Shown one piece after another: positions 51,296 through 59,278 of a stretch of 64,000 bases of DNA. Numbering within the stretch: position 1 is the first letter of the stretch; the number at the start of each line of letters is the position of its first letter. The notes beneath the pieces were generated by a model that saw only the letters and a program-made list of their open reading frames with translations, had not been told where the DNA came from and made no database searches. Origin of the DNA: Cronobacter sakazakii (GTDB taxonomy: Bacteria; Pseudomonadota; Gammaproteobacteria; Enterobacterales; Enterobacteriaceae). The stretch lies in contig NZ_CP011047.1 of assembly GCF_000982825.1 (NCBI RefSeq), positions 4,092,001-4,156,000 of the forward strand. The letters are read 5' to 3'. The position numbers and the translations under genes were made by a program.

Positions 51296-52672
51296 ATGAC
51301 AGAAACCACTTTCGCTTATAGCGCCGGTACGCTGCTTGGCATTGCTGCCGGTGCCGTCGTACTGCTGCTGGTACTTATCATGCGCTTTAAAGTGCATGCT
51401 TTTCTTGCGCTTACCCTGGTCAGTATCGTGGTGGCGCTGTTGACCAAAGTGCCGTTTGATAAAGTCGTGCCTACGCTACTGACCGGTTTTGGCAGTACGC
51501 TTGCGGGCGTTGCGCTGCTGGTGGGCATCGGCGCGATGATTGGTCGTCTGCTGGAAGTGTCCGGCGGCGCGAAAGTGCTGGCCGATACGCTGATTAACAA
51601 ATTCGGTGAACACCGCGCGCCCTTCGCGCTCGGCGTCGCCTCGCTGCTGTTTGGCTTCCCTATCTTCTTTGACGCGGGTCTTGTCGTCATGCTGCCGATT
51701 ATCTTCAGCGTGGCGAAACGCTTTGGCGGCTCGACGCTGAAATACGCCTTCCCGGCGGCGGGCGCGTTTGCGGCCATGCATGCGCTGGTGCCGCCGCATC
51801 CGGGCCCGGTTGCAGCGAGCGAACTGCTGGGGGCGAATATCGGTTTGCTGGTGATTGTCGGGCTGATTATCGCGATCCCGACCTGGTATTTCGGCGGCTA
51901 TCTGTATGGTCAGTACGCCGGTAAAAAATTCGATATTAAGCTGCCCTCTTCTTTCCTTGGCGAAGTGGACGCCGATCCGACGCACCGCCCGCCGTCATTC
52001 GGCATGGTGTTAACGATCCTGCTGCTGCCGCTGATGCTCATTTTCCTCGATACCGGCCTGAACACCGCCAAAGTGCTGGGCTGGATCAGCGCCGATAACA
52101 GCGTGGCGAACTTCCTGCGTATGCTCGGTAAAACCCCGGTCGCGCTGCTGATTACCGTCTTTTTCGCGCTGATGGTGTTCAGCCGCAACCACAGCCGCCA
52201 GCATCTGGAGAAAATTTGCGACGGCGCGCTTGGCCCTATCTGCGGGATTATTCTGGTGACCGGCGCAGGCGGCATGTTCGGCGGCGTGCTGCGCGCCAGC
52301 GGCATCGGCGACGCGCTGGCGGGTGTGCTCTCAGACACCGGCATGCCGGTGATTCTCGCGGCGTTTGTTATCTCCACCGCGCTGCGCGTGGCGCAGGGCT
52401 CGGCGACAGTCGCGCTGACCACCACCGCCGCGCTGGTCGCGCCGATGGTGCAGGCGACGCCTGGCCTAAGCCAGTTTGACCTTTGCTTTATTGTTATCGC
52501 CATCGCGGGCGGCGCGACGGTGCTCTCACACGTCAACGACTCCGGTTTCTGGCTGGTAGGCCGTTTCCTTGAAATGGACGAGAAAACCACGCTGAAAACC
52601 TGGACCGTGATGGAAACCCTGCTGGGCACCATCGCCTTCCTGCTGGCAGCCGTGGGGAGCATTCTGCTTTAA
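51296..52672 (+). CDS. GntP-family gluconate:H+ symporter
   Basis: A 458-residue inner-membrane permease of the GntP/GntT/GntU family, with about twelve hydrophobic segments. Family motifs are present (LVPPHPGPVAASELLGANIG, TGAGGMFGGVLRASGIGDAL, QGSATVALTTTAALVAP, LSHVNDSGFWL). Overlapping GntR operators upstream support gluconate as substrate. It is not an obvious orthologue of any one E. coli paralogue by my reading, so I give no symbol. The start at 51296 follows GAGGATAA; an in-frame start 18 bp earlier has no better site. Confidence 0.88.
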   Translation: MTETTFAYSAGTLLGIAAGAVVLLLVLIMRFKVHAFLALTLVSIVVALLTKVPFDKVVPTLLTGFGSTLAGVALLVGIGAMIGRLLEVSGGAKVLADTLINKFGEHRAPFALGVASLLFGFPIFFDAGLVVMLPIIFSVAKRFGGSTLKYAFPAAGAFAAMHALVPPHPGPVAASELLGANIGLLVIVGLIIAIPTWYFGGYLYGQYAGKKFDIKLPSSFLGEVDADPTHRPPSFGMVLTILLLPLMLIFLDTGLNTAKVLGWISADNSVANFLRMLGKTPVALLITVFFALMVFSRNHSRQHLEKICDGALGPICGIILVTGAGGMFGGVLRASGIGDALAGVLSDTGMPVILAAFVISTALRVAQGSATVALTTTAALVAPMVQATPGLSQFDLCFIVIAIAGGATVLSHVNDSGFWLVGRFLEMDEKTTLKTWTVMETLLGTIAFLLAAVGSILL

Positions 52673-52737
52673 GCCCCGTTTCGTGAGCTGGCTCACTTCA
52701 AACGGCGCGCAAGGCTGAGTATCATCCCCTGACGCGG

Positions 52738-52769
52738 ACCCTCATCGTTTTGACGGTGAGGGTTTTTCT
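52738..52769 (+). terminator. Intrinsic terminator of the gluconate permease gene
   Basis: ACCCTCATCGT pairs with ACGGTGAGGGT (one G-U pair), then TTTTTCTTT. Confidence 0.85.
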
Positions 52770-52823
52770 TTGGACGCTTGTTAGCGGCGAAATGCCGCCT
52801 GATTCAATGACATGGAGTAAGAA

Positions 52824-53234
52824 ATGTCCCGACCTGCCCTTATCATCAACGAACTCGATGCTGAACGTCTCGACAGCCTGCTGGAGCAGCCGGCGTTCGC
52901 GCGTCTGCCGGTGGCTGACGCGCTGAACGATGAGCTGGATCGCGCCCGGATGGTTAGCCCGCAGGCGATGCCGGAAGATGTGGTGACAATGAACAGCCGG
53001 GTGAAATTCCGCGATCTGGCGAGCGGCGAAACTTACGAGCGCCTGCTGGTCTATCCGCAAAATGCGGGCAGCAGCCCGGAAGCGCTGTCAGTCATGGCAC
53101 CGGTGGGCGCGGCGCTGCTTGGCCTGCGCGTGGGCGATGCCATTCGCTGGCCGCTGCCGGACGGCAGCGAAACGCATATCGAAGTGCTTGAGTTGCTCTA
53201 CCAGCCGGAGGCGGCGGGCGAATACCGCCTTTAA
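52824..53234 (+). CDS. rnk: Regulator of nucleoside diphosphate kinase Rnk
   Basis: A 136-residue GreA/GreB-related protein that binds RNA polymerase near the secondary channel. It has a short N-terminal coiled coil and a C-terminal FKBP-like domain (LSVMAPVGAALLGLRVGDAI). Close to E. coli Rnk through its length. In E. coli it lies next to rna; here 10 kb separates them. Confidence 0.95.
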   Translation: MSRPALIINELDAERLDSLLEQPAFARLPVADALNDELDRARMVSPQAMPEDVVTMNSRVKFRDLASGETYERLLVYPQNAGSSPEALSVMAPVGAALLGLRVGDAIRWPLPDGSETHIEVLELLYQPEAAGEYRL

Positions 53235-53256
53235 CCGCCTGTCTGCGGCAAAAAAT

Positions 53257-53282
53257 AAGAGGATGCCAGGGCATCCTCTTTC
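53257..53282. terminator. Bidirectional terminator between rnk and ybdR
   Basis: AAGAGGATGC / GCATCCTCTT around CAGG, with T-rich sequence on both strands, between convergent genes. Confidence 0.85.
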
Positions 53283-53301
53283 TGTTTTTAGTTGCTGAAA
53301 A

Positions 53302-54543
53302 TTACGGCTGCAACGGCTGTAACGGCGCGTTCATCAGCGCGGTGACTTTCTCCCGCGCGGCTTCAGGCGTCGCGGCACCCGGCACCAGAATCACCTTGCG
53401 GCACTCCTCTTCGCGCTTCTCGAAAATCTTGTAGCCGCGCGCGGCATCTTCCAGCGGCAGATAGTGCGTGACTATCTCTTCCGGCGTCAGCAAACCCTGC
53501 TCGATAAGCGGCAGCAGCTCCGGCAGGAACGCATGCACGTGCGTCTGGCCCATCTTAAAGCTGATGCCTTTATCGAACGCATCGCCAAAGAGAAAGCCGT
53601 GGATAAAGCCCGCATAGACGCCCGGCACGCTCACCACGCCACCGCGACGCACCGCCGCGATGCACTGGCGCAGCGCTTTGCCGCTGCTGCCTTCGATTTT
53701 GAGATTTGACAGCACGGTTTCCGTCAGGCTGCCTTTGGCCTCAAAACCGACCGCATCGATAACGGCATCCACGCCGCGGTTGCCCGGCGTGTTTTCGATA
53801 ATAAACGCCGCCGGATCGTCGTTTTCATCAAAGTTGATCGGGATAACCCCATAACGCTCTTTCGCAAACGCGAGACGATAATCGTTGTGGTCGACCATAA
53901 AAATCTGTTCTGCGCCGAGCAGTCGTGCGCAGGCGGCGCTGAGCAGCCCCACCGGGCCTGCGCCGTAAATCGCTACCTGAGAGCCTTTCTGTACCTGGCC
54001 GTTTTTCACCGCCTGCCACGCCGTCGGCAGGATATCGGAGAGGAACAGCGCTTTATCATCAGAAAGCACCGGCGGCACTTTAAACGGCCCGACATTGCCC
54101 TTCGGCACGCGTACATACTCTGCCTGGCCGCCCGGAATGCCGCCATAGAGATGGCTGTAGCCGAACAGCGCCGCGGGGGCCGGGATCTGCTTTTTATTCA
54201 GCGCCGCACCGGTGCCTTTATTGGTGTTTTCGCAGGCGGAATATTGCTGAAGTTTGCAGAAAAAGCAGTCGCCGCAGGCGATAACGAACGGGATCACCAC
54301 GCGGTCGCCTTTACGGATATCCTTCACCGCGCTGCCGGTTTCCACCACTTCCCCCATAAACTCATGGCCGAAAATATCGCCGTGATGAACCTGCGGAATT
54401 TTGCCGCGATAGAGGTGTAAATCGGAGCCGCAAATCGCGGTCGCGGTGACGCGCAGAATAATATCGTCCTGCGCCTCAATAATCGGATCCGGAACATTTT
54501 CGACCTTAACGTTATGCGGCCCGTGGTAGGTTAACGCCTTCAT
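53302..54543 (-). CDS. ybdR: Zinc-dependent alcohol dehydrogenase-like protein YbdR
   Basis: A 413-residue medium-chain dehydrogenase close to E. coli YbdR. Catalytic-zinc motifs are CGSDLHLYRG and GHEFMGEV; the structural-zinc loop has four Cys (CGDCFFCKLQQYSAC); the NAD-binding fold is IYGAGPVGLLSAA. The long insert near the end (DAFDKGISFKMGQTHVHAFL) is like formaldehyde-dehydrogenase FdhA types. Its physiological substrate is unknown. The ATG at 54543 has AGGAGG 8 nt upstream; a longer in-frame reading extends 63 residues without homology. Confidence 0.93.
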   Translation of the reverse strand: MKALTYHGPHNVKVENVPDPIIEAQDDIILRVTATAICGSDLHLYRGKIPQVHHGDIFGHEFMGEVVETGSAVKDIRKGDRVVIPFVIACGDCFFCKLQQYSACENTNKGTGAALNKKQIPAPAALFGYSHLYGGIPGGQAEYVRVPKGNVGPFKVPPVLSDDKALFLSDILPTAWQAVKNGQVQKGSQVAIYGAGPVGLLSAACARLLGAEQIFMVDHNDYRLAFAKERYGVIPINFDENDDPAAFIIENTPGNRGVDAVIDAVGFEAKGSLTETVLSNLKIEGSSGKALRQCIAAVRRGGVVSVPGVYAGFIHGFLFGDAFDKGISFKMGQTHVHAFLPELLPLIEQGLLTPEEIVTHYLPLEDAARGYKIFEKREEECRKVILVPGAATPEAAREKVTALMNAPLQPLQP

Positions 54544-54785
54544 TACGACCTCCTGGCAGTCGGTAAAAAGAGACAGGTTCCAGTGCGAAAGTCTATCTGG
54601 ACTACACCAAGGGTAGTCGGGATGGGCCGCGAGCCGCCGGATCCGCCGCCAGTGTGGCGGCTTTGAGAGTTTTCCTGGCGAAAGCGGCTGCGTAAAAAAA
54701 CACAAATTTGTCGGATGTATAAAAGTATCCATGACAAAAACAGGGTTTAATAGGTGCGTTGATAACCGCTAAAGGAGGAGTGACG

Positions 54786-55214
54786 ATGTACAACACCATT
54801 CTGATGCCTGTAGATGTGTTTGAAATGGAGCTGAGCGACAAGGCTATCCGCCACGCGGAGTTTCTGGCGCAGGAGGAGGGAATTATTCATCTGCTGCATG
54901 TGTTGCCAGGATCTGCCAACCTGAGTCTGCACCGCTTCGCCGCCGATATCCGCCGTTTTGAAGAACATTTAGAGGCCGAGGCGAACCAGCGCCTGCAAAC
55001 CCTCAAGCAGCATTTCACCCTGCCGGAATCGCGCCTGCGCAGCCATGTGCGTTTTGGCAGCGTGCGTGATGAAGTTAACGCGATGGCCAAAGAGTTACAC
55101 GCCGACGTGGTGGTGATTGGCTCGCACGATCCGTCGATCACCACGCACCTGCTGGGCTCGAACGCATCAAGCGTGGTACGCCACGCGCATGTGCCGGTGT
55201 TTGTAGTGCGTTAA
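54786..55214 (+). CDS. uspG: Universal stress protein UspG
   Basis: A 142-residue universal stress protein of the UspF/UspG class that binds ATP. The glycine-rich motif GSHDPSITTHLLGSNASSVV matches G-2X-G-9X-G(S/T). Close to E. coli UspG over its length. AAAGGAGG precedes the ATG at 54786. Divergent from ybdR. Confidence 0.94.
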   Translation: MYNTILMPVDVFEMELSDKAIRHAEFLAQEEGIIHLLHVLPGSANLSLHRFAADIRRFEEHLEAEANQRLQTLKQHFTLPESRLRSHVRFGSVRDEVNAMAKELHADVVVIGSHDPSITTHLLGSNASSVVRHAHVPVFVVR

Positions 55215-55229
55215 GTTTTGGGGAGTATT

Positions 55230-55355
55230 GGCGGGTGCGCTGCGCTTACCCGCCCTACAACTACTGAATGCCGGGGTGGCGGGTGCGCTGGCGCTTACCC
55301 GCCCTACCTGTCTGTGACGTTAAACGTAGGGCGGGTAAGCGCCAGCGCACCCGCC
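55230..55355. repeat. Three REP-like units after uspG
   Basis: Two direct copies (55230-55258, 55278-55307) and one inverted copy (55326-55355) of the GGCGGGTGCGCT...ACCCGCCCTAC palindrome. The second and third carry an extra G in the centre. They lie between convergent uspG and ahpF. Confidence 0.8.
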
Positions 55356-55387
55356 AGTTACAACAGATCATCCACCCAATCCACCAA

Positions 55388-55416
55388 TAAAAAAGCCGCC
55401 CCTGAGGGCGGCTTTT
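55388..55416. terminator. Bidirectional terminator of ahpF/uspG
   Basis: AGCCGCCC / GGGCGGCT stem with T runs on both strands. Confidence 0.85.
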
Positions 55417-55438
55417 ACGCAGGTATCTTACTTTCTTC

Positions 55439-57004
55439 TTATGCGGTTTTGGTACGAATCAGATAATCAAACGCGCTCAGGGAGGCTTTCGCGCCTTCAC
55501 CGGTGGCGATAATGATCTGTTTGTACGGCACGGTGGTGCAGTCGCCCGCGGCGAATACGCCCTTCACGCTGGTCTCGCATTTGGCGTCGATGATAATCTC
55601 GCCCATGCGGTTACGCTCGACAGCGCCTTCAAGCCAGGTCGTGTTCGGCAGCAGACCGATCTGAACGAAAATCCCCGCCACTTCCAGGTGCTTCACCGAG
55701 CCCGTTACGCGATCCTGATAATCAAGACCGGTCAGCTTCGTGCCGTCGCCTTTCACTTCGGTGGTCATCGCGTTCAGGATGATGTCGACGTTTTTCAGGC
55801 TACGCAGTTTATCCTGCAGCACCTGGTCCGCTTTCATTTCTGGCGCGAATTCCAGCAGCGTTACGTGCTCAACGATCCCCGCGAGGTCGATAGCCGCTTC
55901 CACGCCGGAGTTACCGCCGCCGATAACCGCCACGCGTTTGCCTTTAAACAGCGGGCCGTCGCAGTGCGGGCAGTAAGTCACGCCTTTGGTGCGATACTGA
56001 TCTTCACCCGGCACGCCCATGTTGCGCCATTTCGCGCCGGTCGCCACGATCACGCTGCGCGCTTTCAGCACTGCGCCGGAGGCGGTTTCAATCTGATGCA
56101 GACCGCCTTCGCTCGCCGCCGGAATCAGCTTCGTTGCGCTTTGAGTATCGATAACGTCAACATCGTAATCATCCACGTGCGCCTTCAGCGCGCCTGCCAG
56201 TTTCTGGCCTTCGGTTTTCGGCACAGAGATGTAGTTTTCGATATCAACGGTGTCCAGCACCTGACCACCGAAACGCTCGCCCATCAGGCCGGTACGGATG
56301 CCTTTACGTGCGGAGTAAATCGCCGCCGCCGCGCCCGCCGGGCCGGAGCCGACAATCAGTACATCGTAAGCGTCGCGCTGGTTCAGCTCTTCCGCCGCGC
56401 GTTTTTCCGCGCCGGTATCCACTTTCGCGACGATTTCGGCAAGGGTCATACGGCCAGAACCAAATTCCACACCGTTCATGAAGACCGCCGGCACGCCCAT
56501 CACGTTGCGCTCGGTGATTTCATTCTGGAACACCGCACCGTCAATCGCCGTATGTTTGATGCGCGGGTTCAGCACGGCCATCAGGTTCAGCGCCTGTACC
56601 ACGTCCGGGCAGTTGTGGCAGGAGAGCGAGTAGTAGGTTTCAAACTCGAAATCGCCGTCCAGGTCACGGATCTGCTCAAGCAGCGCCTGCGCTTCTTTCG
56701 ACGGATGACCGCCGGTCCACAGCAGCGCCAGCACCAGCGAGGTAAATTCGTGGCCCAGCGGCGAGCCCGCAAAGCGCGGCCCCTGGTCAGAGCCCGGGTT
56801 CGTAATCAAAAATGAAGGTTTGCGCGCCGCGAGCGTGTTGTCTTCCCTGAAGGACACTTTGTCAGACAGCTCGGCGATTTCCAGCAGCAGTTCTTTAATC
56901 TCCGCCGATTTCGCGCTGTCATCCAGCGTGGCCACTAACTCAACAGGCTTTGTCAGACGCTCAAGATACGCCTTGAGCTGGGTTTTCATGTTTGTGTCGA
57001 GCAT
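55439..57004 (-). CDS. ahpF: Alkyl hydroperoxide reductase, flavoprotein AhpF
   Basis: Passes electrons from NADH to the peroxiredoxin AhpC. 521 residues, the E. coli length. The N-terminal glutaredoxin-like pair has the redox CHNC motif (about 129-132); the thioredoxin-reductase part has the FAD fold IVGSGPAGAAAAIYSARKG, the redox CPHC motif (about 345-348) and an NADH fold (VIGGGNSGVEAAIDLAG). It follows ahpC, separated by a terminator and an ERIC element. Confidence 0.97.
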   Translation of the reverse strand: MLDTNMKTQLKAYLERLTKPVELVATLDDSAKSAEIKELLLEIAELSDKVSFREDNTLAARKPSFLITNPGSDQGPRFAGSPLGHEFTSLVLALLWTGGHPSKEAQALLEQIRDLDGDFEFETYYSLSCHNCPDVVQALNLMAVLNPRIKHTAIDGAVFQNEITERNVMGVPAVFMNGVEFGSGRMTLAEIVAKVDTGAEKRAAEELNQRDAYDVLIVGSGPAGAAAAIYSARKGIRTGLMGERFGGQVLDTVDIENYISVPKTEGQKLAGALKAHVDDYDVDVIDTQSATKLIPAASEGGLHQIETASGAVLKARSVIVATGAKWRNMGVPGEDQYRTKGVTYCPHCDGPLFKGKRVAVIGGGNSGVEAAIDLAGIVEHVTLLEFAPEMKADQVLQDKLRSLKNVDIILNAMTTEVKGDGTKLTGLDYQDRVTGSVKHLEVAGIFVQIGLLPNTTWLEGAVERNRMGEIIIDAKCETSVKGVFAAGDCTTVPYKQIIIATGEGAKASLSAFDYLIRTKTA

Positions 57005-57097
57005 AATTTTCTCCTGAGCTTACGCTTCCTCATTTAAGCCGCCTCAGTGCAGCGCCGCCGCGATGCAACTTAAATGAGAGTGCGTAAAAGCGTTTTC

Positions 57098-57125
57098 AAA
57101 AAAACGGGTGCAAGACTGCACCCGT
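57098..57125 (-). terminator. Partial terminator between ahpC and ahpF
   Basis: On the minus strand ACGGGTGCA (57125-57117) pairs with TGCACCCGT (57112-57104), followed by a T run. It should set a higher level of ahpC than ahpF mRNA. Confidence 0.8.
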
Positions 57126-57130
57126 GATAA

Positions 57131-57253
57131 TGTCTTTTTCCGAGTATTTCGCGTTACAGGAAGGCGGCAAGCTTAGGAATCCCCGGGAGCTTACATCAGT
57201 AAGTGACCGGGGTGAGTAAGCGCAGCCAACGCACCTGTGGCGTGAAAGACGAC
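57131..57253. repeat. ERIC (IRU) palindromic element
   Basis: The core GAATCCCCGGGAGCTTACAT then CAGTAAGTGACCGGGGTGAG matches the central inverted repeat of the ERIC consensus, and outer arms (GTCTTT near 57132, AAAGAC at 57245-57250) can pair. The ends are approximate. Confidence 0.85.
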
Positions 57254-57260
57254 AGAAAAA

Positions 57261-57824
57261 TTAGATTTTGCCAACCAGGTCCAGAGACGGCGCTAAGGTC
57301 GCATCGCCTTCTTTCCATTTAGCCGGGCACACTTCGCCTGGGTGAGAGGCTACATACTGAGCCGCTTTGATTTTACGCAGCAGGTCAGATGCGTCACGGC
57401 CGATGCCTTCAGCAGTAATTTCGATAGCCTGGATAACACCCTGCGGGTCAACGATGAACGTACCGCGGTCAGCCAGACCTTCGTCTTCACGCATGATTTC
57501 GAAGTTACGGGTCAGGGCGCCAGTCGGGTCGCCGATCATCGCGTATTTGATTTTCGCGATGGTGTCGGAGCTGCTGTGCCACGCTTTGTGGGTGAAGTGG
57601 GTATCGGTAGAAACGGAGTAAACGTCTACGCCCAGTTTCTGCAGTTCTTCGTAGTGGTCAGCCACGTCGCCCAGTTCGGTCGGGCATACGAAGGTAAAGT
57701 CAGCAGGATAGAAGAAGAATACGCTCCAGCGGCCTTCCGTGTTTTTCTCGGTAACTTCGATGAACTCACCGTTTTTGAACGCCATGTTTTTGAAAGGTTT
57801 GATTTTGGTATTAATCAAGGACAT
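57261..57824 (-). CDS. ahpC: Alkyl hydroperoxide reductase subunit C (peroxiredoxin)
   Basis: Main scavenger of endogenous hydrogen peroxide. 187 residues of the typical 2-Cys group: peroxidatic Cys in FTFVCPTELGD (about Cys47), resolving Cys in HPGEVCPAKW (about Cys166). The ATG has AGGAAG upstream. In E. coli it is induced by OxyR; a candidate half-site lies about 90 bp upstream. First gene of ahpC-ahpF. Confidence 0.97.
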   Translation of the reverse strand: MSLINTKIKPFKNMAFKNGEFIEVTEKNTEGRWSVFFFYPADFTFVCPTELGDVADHYEELQKLGVDVYSVSTDTHFTHKAWHSSSDTIAKIKYAMIGDPTGALTRNFEIMREDEGLADRGTFIVDPQGVIQAIEITAEGIGRDASDLLRKIKAAQYVASHPGEVCPAKWKEGDATLAPSLDLVGKI

Positions 57825-57913
57825 CTATACTTCCTCCGTGTTTTCGATGGGATGTAAGGTATCGAATTTTCGTAACCCAGGCCAATGCGTTTGCGTTATC
57901 AAATCAATAAGCA

Positions 57914-57929
57914 ATAGCTAACAACTGAT
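57914..57929. promoter_or_regulatory. Possible OxyR half-site of ahpC
   Basis: ATAGCTAACAACTGAT agrees with the ATAG-N-T-N3-A-N-CTAT OxyR element except in the last half (CTGA for CTAT). A second half-site at the proper distance is not obvious. Confidence 0.35.
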
Positions 57930-57971
57930 CCGGGCCAACCTTAGTGAACGTTTCTCGCCGTCTCGCGAAAA

Positions 57972-58082
57972 AATAAAAAAGCCACCTCAACGGGCGGCCT
58001 GAGCGCTGAGATACCCGCAGGCCACAGCAGAGCCAGCGTGCTGGCGAAAGCGTTGCGCGCGGTGTTTTGCGACGCAGACGTA
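57972..58082 (-). ncRNA. Candidate small RNA between ahpC and ybdO
   Basis: On the minus strand a sigma-70-like promoter (-35 TTGCCC at 58117-58112, 17-bp spacer, -10 TCTAAT at 58094-58089) points into about 110 nt that end at a terminator: GCCGCC pairs with GGTGGC (57998-57981, with a G-U pair), then TTTTTT. Inside is a strong GCCAGC-AC-GCTGGC hairpin (58045-58032). No ORF of note lies in it. It could also be an attenuated upstream leader of ahpC. I know no annotated RNA at this place. Confidence 0.45.
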
Positions 58083-58315
58083 CCTTCGATTAGAACACTC
58101 CCCTGCCTAAAGGGCAACGCACATGAAGATTATTCGTGCCTATGGCTGTGATAGGGAGCGCTTTGCAAAATTCATCGCCTCTCTGATGTGTGAGGCTGCG
58201 CCATTTTTTCGGATTATGCCCCGTCTCGCCTGCGCAAAAACATATTCCTTATCTATCATTTACTGAGAACAGATAAACCATAAAAATCCCCTTTTCGTCT
58301 CGTTGCGAGGCTGTC

Positions 58316-59278
58316 ATGGCAAATTTGCAGGATTTGAAAAAGTTTGACCTCAATCTTCTGGTGATTTTCGAGTGCATTTATTTGTATCGCAGCGTCAGCA
58401 AGGCGGCGGAAGCCCTGTTCCTGACGCCGTCAGCGATAAGCCAGTCGTTACAGCGGCTGCGCAACCAGCTCAATGACCCGCTCTTCGTGCGCTCCGGCAA
58501 AGGCATTACGCCGACAACCGTAGGCACTAATCTGCATCACTATCTGGAAGACAACCTGAACCAGCTTGAGCAGACCATTAACATCATGCAGGGCGCGCCG
58601 CTGCGCAAAAACTTCGTGCTCTACTGCCCGCCCGCTCTCGCCGCCGATCATCTGCCGGCGTTAGTCAGCGCGTTTCGCGAGCATTACGATTTTGAACTGG
58701 AGCATTACGACACCACGCTTGCCAGCGAAACCGTGGAAGATCTGCTGGCCTATCGCAAGGCGGATCTGATTATCGGTATGGCACCGGTTGCCAGTCACTC
58801 GCTAATTTGCAAACACTGCTTTAGCGAAGAGACGGTACTGGTGTGCAGCGAAAAGCACCCGCGGCTTGGCGCACATGCCGATGAAGCCGCGCTCACGCAG
58901 GAGAAATTCACGCTGTTTAACGGCACTGCGGAAGGCCAGAAACAGTTTCACGTGAAGTCGGCGGAGCTTTTCGGTGAGCGGCAGATAGCCTTTACCAGTA
59001 ATTCGATCTCCTCGATTATGGCGGTGATTGGCAGCACCGATTTTGTTGGCATTCTGCCTGCCCCCGTGCTGCGCCGTTATCGTCAGCTCTTTGGACTACG
59101 CCCCGTCAAGCTGAACTTCAGCCTGCCGCAGTATGATTACTACCTTATTTATAACCGCTCATCGTTAACGAATGCGTCGTTCGTAAGCTTTGTGTCGCTC
59201 ATCGAACAGCACTTCCTGCGCGATGTGCCACAGGCGCAGAGCCGCAGCACGGCTTCACCCGATCAGCCCACCTTATAA
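58316..59278 (+). CDS. ybdO: LysR-family regulator YbdO (CitR)
   Basis: A 320-residue LysR-type regulator. The winged helix lies near 10-70 (SVSKAAEALFLTPSAISQSL), followed by an effector domain; the first 100 residues are very close to E. coli YbdO, the rest less so. In E. coli dsbG separates ahpC from ybdO; here a 491-bp gap with a candidate sRNA does. Its 3' end overlaps the convergent ybdL by 6 bp. Confidence 0.9.
   Translation: MANLQDLKKFDLNLLVIFECIYLYRSVSKAAEALFLTPSAISQSLQRLRNQLNDPLFVRSGKGITPTTVGTNLHHYLEDNLNQLEQTINIMQGAPLRKNFVLYCPPALAADHLPALVSAFREHYDFELEHYDTTLASETVEDLLAYRKADLIIGMAPVASHSLICKHCFSEETVLVCSEKHPRLGAHADEAALTQEKFTLFNGTAEGQKQFHVKSAELFGERQIAFTSNSISSIMAVIGSTDFVGILPAPVLRRYRQLFGLRPVKLNFSLPQYDYYLIYNRSSLTNASFVSFVSLIEQHFLRDVPQAQSRSTASPDQPTL

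Noticed and set aside
58123..58266. A 47-codon plus-strand ORF upstream of ybdO
   Set aside because: It has an ATG and a distant AAGGG but no membrane segment, no motif and no resemblance to a known leader peptide. It also lies opposite the -35 of the candidate sRNA promoter.
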